A DNA stretch of 6,747 nucleotides, from contig CP070672.1 in the NCBI GenBank assembly GCA_020351895.1, positions 2,038,966-2,045,712 on the forward strand. Direction: 5' to 3'. Source of the stretch: Thermoplasmata archaeon (GTDB taxonomy: Archaea > Thermoplasmatota > Thermoplasmata > GCA-020350865). Under the pieces are notes generated by a model that saw only the letters and a program-made list of their open reading frames with translations, was not told the DNA's origin and ran no database searches. How positions within the stretch are numbered: position 1 is the first letter of the stretch; the number at the start of each line of letters is the position of its first letter. Made by a program: the position numbers and the translations under genes. This document shows, one piece after another, positions 1-4,827 of this stretch.

Positions 1-271
1 AATCAGCAGAAGAACTCCCATCAATGCGGGTAACATTAACCCAGATGTAACTGTATCCTGATGTGTCCCATTTCTCGATATGGTATTTAAGCTCAGATGT
101 TCCATCCTCATCAATAAAACGCAGATCGGTGCCATCTGATTTCGCCTTGGAATAATCGAAATTTGCCGAGCTCAAATTTATCAGAACTGGGAAGTCTGTA
201 AGATTCTCAGTTTGTCCCAAGTTGTCAAATGTCAACCTTCTACGTAAGTTCCAGCTGTTGTTCCACCAGTC
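1..271 (-). other. DUF2341 domain, cut by the window start
   Basis: Residues 1490-1579 open with 'DWWNNSWNLRRRLTFDN' and continue 'LTDFPVLINLSSANFDYSKA', 'DGTDLRFIDEDG', 'ELKYHIEKWD' and 'YIWVNVTRIDGSSSAD'. This is the typical DUF2341 order, and the window stops just before the expected 'IYMYYGN' ending. The family usually precedes a LamG domain in secreted multidomain proteins and has no established biochemical role. Confidence 0.85.
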
Positions 272-3200
272 TAATCCACTGAAGTTAGGTGCTCCAACCA
301 AAACCTCGTTGTTGTTGCTGTTGTCGGTATCCTGGGCACCTGAAACCGAAAATCCGAATTTATCACCGTATCTTTCTCCTGTAATAATGACATCAGTAGA
401 GGAAGCAACATAGCTTGAGCTCCACGAAGCCCTTCCATAGAAAACATAGGCTTTTCCGTTTCCTGCATCAGGAGCACCTATTATCACATCATCCTTTGTG
501 TCAGAATCCACATTTCCGAGATCCGATACACTCCATCCAAAATGATCGCCAGCAGCTTCACCATAAATGGTGACATTGGCGTTGGAAGCATTGATATAAG
601 TTGAGTCTATACCTGAATATCCAAAGAATAAGTATGCTGCACCTGCGTCTTCACCAATGCCGATTTTCTGGGTGTATATATCATCGTCGCTTGCACCGTT
701 TCGCTCATCATCCCAGACTATGATTGCATAATCGTCCGAGCTTATAGTTACATCTGAGAACTGTTGGTAGGCGCTATCCAAGTTTTGATTGACCTTTATA
801 TCCAATCCTCCCCACTGATAATTTCCATTAGAGTCAAGTTTCTGGGCATATATGTCGTAATGACTCTGACTCCGATAATCGCGCCATGCTACAACAGCGT
901 GCCCACTTGATTTTACGGCTACAGCGGGATAATCCTGAAGAGGCACGGCTCCTCCATTTCCCGCTTGATTGACGAGTTTATCTGAAGAACCCCACTGATA
1001 ATCACCAGTGGCGTTGAGCTTCTGAGAATAGATATCAAAATTGCGGCTTTGATCATACCAAACGATAATCGAGTTTCCACTTGAATCACAGGCCACATCT
1101 GTCTGCGATTGATCACCAGACGTGTACCGATTGACTCGTTTGTCTGAGGCACCCCATTGCGCATCTCCGGTTGAATTAAGTTTCTGCGCATAAACATCAT
1201 AATTCGAACCACTACGATAATCAGACCAAGAAATGATTACATCTCCAGAAGAATCTATAGCTATTGCAGGGTCAGTCTGAGATCCTGTGGTGTACTGGTT
1301 AACCGGTTTGTCCGAAGCACCCCATTGTACATCTCCGGCAGAGTTGAGTTTCTGTGCATAGACATCCCAACCGCTGCGAGAATCCTTCCAGACAACAGTG
1401 GCATTACCCGTGGCATTGACAGCAACATCAGGCAAATCCTGGGCACCCAATGTATACTGATTGACCCGTTTGTCAGAAGAGCCCCACTGAGGGTCTCCAG
1501 TTGAGTTGAGTTTTTGGGCATAGATGTTCCAATTGCCATCGCGATAATCAGTCCATACAAAGTATGCATTCCCAAAGGAATCCACATCAACAGCTGGATA
1601 TTTTTGATCTGCGCTGTCCGAGTTCTGATTAACCTGAATATCTGAAGAACCCCACAATGTATTTCCGTCGGAGTCAAATTTCTGTGCTGAGATGTTCCAA
1701 TCGGTACCACGATCATCGGCCCAAACAACGATTGTATTTCCAGATGAGTCATTAGCTACTGCAGGATACTGCTGATTATCGGAGTTCGAATACTGGTTGA
1801 CCTTGATGTCGCTCGAATCCCAAAGATAGGTAGAATCGGGATCATAGTACGGTGCACCAACTATGATATCGGGGTATCCATCATCATTTATATCCCCTGC
1901 ATAGGATACATTCCACCCGAATCTATCGTTATCCTCGGACCCTGTACCAGTTACGACCTCAAGTAAAGTCTCAGCCCTGGTTCCTCTCGGTCCACTTATC
2001 GCCCCTTCGGTATTGGAATAATCCATGCTTCTTTTCTCCCAGTCGGTTGCCAAAAAATAAACCTCGAAACTTTCGTTAAACGGGTCGATATCAATATCTT
2101 CCCAATCAATCCCCACCTCCATTTTAATGGTGTCCAAACCAACTTCCACATTACCTTGCTCAACCCAGCTCCAATCCGATGTGTGCACTCCGGTCCATTC
2201 ATAGTAGACTTTACTCAACACACTGTTGTGCTTTCCGCTTATCTCGATCATATAGTCTGCTTCTATTGGTAGATCTTTGCTATATCCTGTACCTGTAACA
2301 GAATCAATGAAAATATATACAAAATCCTCACCAGTCTTTGGTGGAATAGGTAGCGGTGATCCCCCTCCAGGTCCAGGTTCTCCTCCCTTTTTGGGCTCAG
2401 GTTTAACTTTACTGTTCCAATAAGGTACTTCAACTCCACCACATATCTTATCATCTACCTCCAAATAGAAAGCCGGTCCATCGACAGTTTTCGAAACATC
2501 GTATTTCAGTATATCCAGGTCTTTGCGATCTACATCTCCTTCTGTATCGTTGCGTTTATTATCATCTTCCCAATCTGCAAAAGCGCCGTCTATACTCACG
2601 TTATAGGGGACGCTGAGCAAATAGCTTCTATCATTACGATTTCCCTCGGGCTTTTCGCGCTTCAAAGAAACAGTACCTTTATCTGTCACCACATCGTGAA
2701 TGTTCGCGATAATAAAGCCAATAGTCTTTCTTACTCCTGAATTCCCACCAACATCCACAGCAATATTAAGGGATCTCGTATCACCTTCTGCCAAACTCAA
2801 ATCAGGTAAAAATACCACTATACCGCCATTCATTTCCCCTGATACAACCAGATTACCAGTTTCATCCACAAGTCCTATCCCTGAAATATCATTATCGCTT
2901 CCTGATCCCGTTCTTGTTGCCCTAATCTCACTGACGATTATATCCGAATTCAGAGCCTTTAATTCGAGCTTGAGTAACTTATTACCATCACCACTTATGA
3001 CATCTTCGCCCACACCCTGTTGCGTTATCGATAGAATCCCTTCCTCATTGCTAATTACCGTGTCTGAGAAATCCTCGAATCTGTCCCAACTCTGCATATA
3101 GAACAGAACATCGACAGCATCATCTTTTCGCAGATACAAAGCGCTGAAGGAAACCTTCGCCTCTAGTTCCGAACCACTTACGGCAGAGGACACAGCACCT

Positions 3201-4738
3201 TCGATTCTCCATAGATTCCAGTCCTGATCCTCGCCTTCATAGCTGTAAAGGCTGCTGGCAATCACACTGCCATCCCAACCATATATTTCAAGCATGAAAT
3301 CTGCACCTATTCCTTTGACAAAATAACCCGAATCTGGGTCTTGGTTGGCGTCTATGAAGATATAGGCTGTGTCAACATGTTTTTCACCTTCAGGTTCATC
3401 TGGTTCACCAGCCAATATATCTCCTTCAACCTGCAAATAGAATGATAGCTCTAGTTCTCTATCATCCATACGATAATCAATGATGTCCACATTGCGGTTG
3501 AAAGACATGACTTCGTTGACATCAGAGGTTACAGTTAGTTTGCTCCAATCCTCAAACCTACCGTCGATTTTAATTCCTTGAGTTGGTTCTATTATATTTA
3601 CAAACATATAAGGTGAAAACACAAGGATAAGGACAATAATCGGCACTACAACGAGTTTCCATCTGCTTCGTTTGGATTCAAAAACACCTCTTCGTGTTCT
3701 AAGACCATTGGTTATTCCATTGCCATTCGTTATACCGTTGGTAATTCCTACCTTTAAGGCTCGAAGGCCATTTGTCAAGCCGTTTGTCAGCCCATTTGTA
3801 AGGCCATTGGTAAGTCCATTTGTTAACCCCTCCTTGACCTTTTTAATCCCGTTTGTTAGACCATTTGTCAAGCCATTTGTAAGATCATTAGTGAGCCCAT
3901 GCATCTCTTTTTTTATTCCATTGACCAAACCGTTTGTCAACCCAACAGGTTCTTTCTTGATTTCAAACTCTTCTGGAGGTTTTGTCTCTAGGCTTTCAGC
4001 TGATTCCAATTCAAGTATCTCACCCAACGCATCCTCCAATTCATCATTCTCGGAAACGAATTCCACACCGCATTTCGGACAAGATGAAGCATAGGATTCA
4101 ACAACCTCATCGCATGCGGGACAGGCAAACAATTCTTCTTCTTCCTCAGCAACAAGAATAGTACCGCAATCCTGACACTCAATTGCCCCGACATCAAGAG
4201 AGGCTCCACATTCGGAGCATTCATATTTTTCTGCTATCTCATCTTCTTGGAATTCCTCGGGAATTTCGTCCAGATCAAAGAACTTTAATCCGCAATTTGG
4301 ACAGGATTTGGCGTCGACCTCTGCTTTTTCCCCGCAATCGGGACATCTATAAATCTCAGTACCATCTTCTCCCGCCTCCAATAAGATCCTGTCAAGTTCC
4401 TTGGACAAGGTTTGAAGTTCATCTTCAAGTATGTAGAATTCTTCTTTCTGAGGTTTTTTAGGGCGAGCCTTTGAACGAACTGTTGTTAATTCATTTAATC
4501 CCTCTATATCTTCAAAGTTACAGCCGCATTCTTTACATTTGAGATCCTTTAGGGCCTCCTCCCTTGAAATTTGCTTCAGTCTGAACTTGCACTCTGGGCA
4601 CCTTGGTTTGTCACCTATATCTTTTGATATCTTATCCTCCGTTAGATAAACGTTGCATTTTTTACATTTGTATGAAGGTAGTTTAACCTTGGTTCCACAT
4701 AGGGGGCAGTCTTTCGTTGATTCATTCTCTTTTGGCAT
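1..4738 (-). CDS. Giant single-pass protein: five zinc ribbons, LTNG repeats, TM helix, CBM9-like/FG-GAP/propeller/DUF2341 ectodomain (3' partial)
   Basis: One open frame of at least 1579 codons runs from ATG 4738 past the window start; every codon read is sense. Residues 11-223 hold five CxxC...CxxC zinc ribbons with acidic, helix-prone linkers. Residues 266-345 hold 14 Leu-Thr-Asn-Gly-type tetrapeptides. A basic stretch (RTRRG...KRSRWK) precedes one transmembrane helix (360-380). The ectodomain has a CBM9/DOMON-like domain (389-559), a beta-sandwich-like domain (560-713), a second CBM9-like domain (714-908), an FG-GAP start (929-971), seven propeller blades (972-1362), more FG-GAP (1363-1489) and DUF2341 (1490 on). 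There is no N-terminal signal peptide, and the positive-inside rule puts the N-terminus in the cytoplasm. Role inferred: a surface adhesin or receptor with a cytoplasmic docking region. No enzyme motif is visible, and I know of no characterised protein with this architecture. Confidence 0.9.
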   Translation of the reverse strand, partial: MPKENESTKDCPLCGTKVKLPSYKCKKCNVYLTEDKISKDIGDKPRCPECKFRLKQISREEALKDLKCKECGCNFEDIEGLNELTTVRSKARPKKPQKEEFYILEDELQTLSKELDRILLEAGEDGTEIYRCPDCGEKAEVDAKSCPNCGLKFFDLDEIPEEFQEDEIAEKYECSECGASLDVGAIECQDCGTILVAEEEEELFACPACDEVVESYASSCPKCGVEFVSENDELEDALGEILELESAESLETKPPEEFEIKKEPVGLTNGLVNGIKKEMHGLTNDLTNGLTNGLTNGIKKVKEGLTNGLTNGLTNGLTNGLTNGLRALKVGITNGITNGNGITNGLRTRRGVFESKRSRWKLVVVPIIVLILVFSPYMFVNIIEPTQGIKIDGRFEDWSKLTVTSDVNEVMSFNRNVDIIDYRMDDRELELSFYLQVEGDILAGEPDEPEGEKHVDTAYIFIDANQDPDSGYFVKGIGADFMLEIYGWDGSVIASSLYSYEGEDQDWNLWRIEGAVSSAVSGSELEAKVSFSALYLRKDDAVDVLFYMQSWDRFEDFSDTVISNEEGILSITQQGVGEDVISGDGNKLLKLELKALNSDIIVSEIRATRTGSGSDNDISGIGLVDETGNLVVSGEMNGGIVVFLPDLSLAEGDTRSLNIAVDVGGNSGVRKTIGFIIANIHDVVTDKGTVSLKREKPEGNRNDRSYLLSVPYNVSIDGAFADWEDDNKRNDTEGDVDRKDLDILKYDVSKTVDGPAFYLEVDDKICGGVEVPYWNSKVKPEPKKGGEPGPGGGSPLPIPPKTGEDFVYIFIDSVTGTGYSKDLPIEADYMIEISGKHNSVLSKVYYEWTGVHTSDWSWVEQGNVEVGLDTIKMEVGIDWEDIDIDPFNESFEVYFLATDWEKRSMDYSNTEGAISGPRGTRAETLLEVVTGTGSEDNDRFGWNVSYAGDINDDGYPDIIVGAPYYDPDSTYLWDSSDIKVNQYSNSDNQQYPAVANDSSGNTIVVWADDRGTDWNISAQKFDSDGNTLWGSSDIQVNQNSDSADQKYPAVDVDSFGNAYFVWTDYRDGNWNIYAQKLNSTGDPQWGSSDKRVNQYTLGAQDLPDVAVNATGNATVVWKDSRSGWDVYAQKLNSAGDVQWGASDKPVNQYTTGSQTDPAIAIDSSGDVIISWSDYRSGSNYDVYAQKLNSTGDAQWGASDKRVNRYTSGDQSQTDVACDSSGNSIIVWYDQSRNFDIYSQKLNATGDYQWGSSDKLVNQAGNGGAVPLQDYPAVAVKSSGHAVVAWRDYRSQSHYDIYAQKLDSNGNYQWGGLDIKVNQNLDSAYQQFSDVTISSDDYAIIVWDDERNGASDDDIYTQKIGIGEDAGAAYLFFGYSGIDSTYINASNANVTIYGEAAGDHFGWSVSDLGNVDSDTKDDVIIGAPDAGNGKAYVFYGRASWSSSYVASSTDVIITGERYGDKFGFSVSGAQDTDNSNNNEVLVGAPNFSGLDWWNNSWNLRRRLTFDNLGQTENLTDFPVLINLSSANFDYSKAKSDGTDLRFIDEDGTSELKYHIEKWDTSGYSYIWVNVTRIDGSSSAD
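272..652 (-). other. FG-GAP propeller, continuation (blade 1 end, blade 2, blade 3 start)
   Basis: Residues 1363-1489 resume with 'EDAGAAYLFFGYSG', then blade 2 ('DHFGWSVSDLGNVDSDTKDD', 'VIIGAPDAGNGKAYVFYG') and blade 3 ('DKFGFSVSGAQDTDNSNNE', 'VLVGAPNFSG'). The Ca2+ loops of blades 2 and 3 are degraded compared with blade 1. Blade 3 breaks off after GAPNFSG and runs into DUF2341. FG-GAP propellers normally have seven blades, so more are expected outside the window. Confidence 0.85.
653..1825 (-). repeat. Seven tandem propeller blades (VVW.D.R...DIYAQKLN repeats)
   Basis: Seven repeats of 54-60 residues (972-1362) lie at 1658-1825, 1490-1657, 1328-1489, 1160-1327, 998-1159, 818-997 and 653-817. 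The shared pattern is [L/Q]W.[S/A]SD..VNQ, then PAVAVDSSGN, [I/V]VVW.DYR.G and DIYAQKLNSTGD. The same motif set occurs in many bacterial secreted proteins ('VVVWQS...IYAQRF'). The count of seven suggests one closed seven-bladed beta-propeller. Blades 2 to 5 are also similar at DNA level, implying fairly recent tandem duplication. The whole array lies within an FG-GAP blade. Confidence 0.9.
1826..1954 (-). other. FG-GAP propeller, first part of blade 1
   Basis: Residues 929-971 contain 'RFGWNVSYAGDINDDGYPD' followed by 'IIVGAPYYDPDST'. This is the classical integrin-like FG-GAP motif with an intact Ca2+ loop (D-x-N-D-D-G-x-x-D). The expected second half of the blade ('GAAYLFFG') does not follow here; it comes 391 residues later, after the seven-blade insertion. 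Confidence 0.85.
2015..2599 (-). other. CBM9/DOMON-like domain, copy 2, with Pro/Gly-rich loop
   Basis: Residues about 714-908 repeat copy 1: 'VSIDGAFADWEDD', 'AFYLEVDDKICGG', 'FVYIFIDSVTGTGYS', 'EADYMIEISGKHNSV', 'MEVGIDWEDIDI' and 'VYFLATDWEKRSMDYSN'. A Lys/Pro/Gly-rich loop (KPEPKKGGEPGPGGGS, about 2360-2400) sits just before the YIFID strand, where copy 1 has the shorter GEPDEPEGE. The two copies come from an internal duplication and have diverged far apart. Confidence 0.65.
2600..3061 (-). other. Beta-sandwich-like domain between the CBM9-like copies
   Basis: Residues about 560-713. The pattern 'KLLKLELKALNSDIIVSEI' then 'GSGSDNDISGIGLVDETG', 'SGEMNGGIVVFLPDLSLAEG' and 'RSLNIAVDVGG' resembles the repeated beta-sandwich modules of secreted archaeal and bacterial proteins whose consensus is a '.GTGND..DIS.V.LY' loop. 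I cannot name the family with confidence. It has no cysteines and no visible catalytic residues, and probably acts as a spacer or binding module. Confidence 0.5.
3062..3574 (-). other. CBM9/DOMON-like domain, copy 1
   Basis: Residues about 389-559 begin with the 'IKIDGRFEDWSKL' signature. They continue with 'LELSFYLQVEGDI', 'TAYIFIDANQD', 'GADFMLEIYGWDGSV', 'KVSFSAL' and 'VLFYMQSWDRFEDFSD'. The 'IDG.F.DW' opening and 'YIFID' core are shared with CBM9-like and DOMON-like beta-sandwiches that bind sugars or haem. I see no conserved haem ligand pair, so sugar or protein binding is likelier. A second copy lies at 2015-2599. Confidence 0.65.
3599..3661 (-). other. Transmembrane helix, N-in signal anchor
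   Basis: Residues 360-380 (WKLVVVPIIVLILVFSPYMFV) are, apart from Lys361 at the start, uncharged and strongly hydrophobic. They follow a segment with seven Arg/Lys (347-361) and precede an ectodomain that begins 'IKIDGRFEDW'. By the positive-inside rule the zinc-ribbon side is cytoplasmic. It would serve both as export signal and membrane anchor. Confidence 0.85.
3704..3943 (-). repeat. Leu-Thr-Asn-Gly tetrapeptide repeat region
   Basis: Residues 266-345 contain 14 tetrapeptides of the form [L/I]-[T/V]-N-[G/D] in groups of two, four, five and three. They are separated by short basic spacers (IKKEMHG, IKKVKEG, LRALKVG). Codons vary between copies: Leu is written TTG, CTG, CTT and TTA, and Gly GGC, GGG and GGA. 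The peptide is thus conserved while the DNA has drifted, which argues against recent slippage. The region sits between the zinc ribbons and the transmembrane helix. Function unknown. Confidence 0.92.
4070..4708 (-). other. Array of five zinc ribbons (cytoplasmic N-terminus)
   Basis: The Cys quartets are C11/14/25/28, C47/50/68/71, C132/135/146/149, C174/177/188/191 and C206/209/220/223. Four of the five have the compact CxxC-x10-CxxC spacing; the second has x17 between pairs. Knuckles read CPLCG, CPDCG, CPNCG, CSECG, CQDCG and CPKCG, as in archaeal double-zinc-ribbon proteins. Linkers are Glu-rich (EEEEE at 198-202), and residues 98-122 could form a short amphipathic helix. Such ribbons generally mediate protein-protein or nucleic-acid contacts; the partner is unknown. 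Confidence 0.9.
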
Positions 4739-4827
4739 TAGTACACCTTTATTTGGATCCCTATTAATTTCCATTATCTGCACGTCTTATGGCCATCCTT
4801 TTTTCCATTATCCTGTGGATTTTGTTT
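4739..4827 (-). promoter_or_regulatory. 89-base intergenic gap with a weak TATA-like site
   Basis: This gap separates the two same-strand genes. On the minus strand the A/T-rich AAATTAATA (4762-4770) resembles an archaeal TATA box, but a start of transcription about 25 bases further on would fall almost at the ATG and lose the AAGGTG site. Co-transcription with the upstream gene is equally possible. I see no hairpin or T-run on the coding strand that would end the upstream transcript. Confidence 0.25.
4744..4749 (-). promoter_or_regulatory. Ribosome binding site AAGGTG deciding the start at 4738
   Basis: Read on the minus strand, AAGGTG lies five bases before the ATG at 4738. It fits the archaeal anti-Shine-Dalgarno sequence. 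An alternative in-frame ATG at 4774 would add 12 residues (MEINRDPNKGVL) but has no comparable site upstream, and an in-frame TAA at 4787-4789 closes the frame just beyond. The 4738 start is therefore preferred. Confidence 0.6.

Noticed and set aside
1261..1752. Minus-strand 163-codon frame and similar short frames within 1-2500
   Set aside because: They lie in other frames of the long coding region. Only the frame starting at 4738 gives recognisable domains throughout.
3704..3943. Short-period DNA repeat considered as a CRISPR or satellite
   Set aside because: The period is 12 bases, in frame, with synonymous variation and no spacers; it codes for the LTNG peptide repeat.
3672..4094. Plus-strand open frame rich in Pro-Phe-Val repeats
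   Set aside because: It is the antisense reading of the Leu-Thr-Asn-Gly repeat region of the large minus-strand gene; its apparent repeats are a by-product.
4767..4811. Tiny minus-strand frame of about 14 codons (MEKRMAIRRADNGN) in the gap between the genes
   Set aside because: It is too short to judge, has no clear ribosome site and shows no similarity I recognise.
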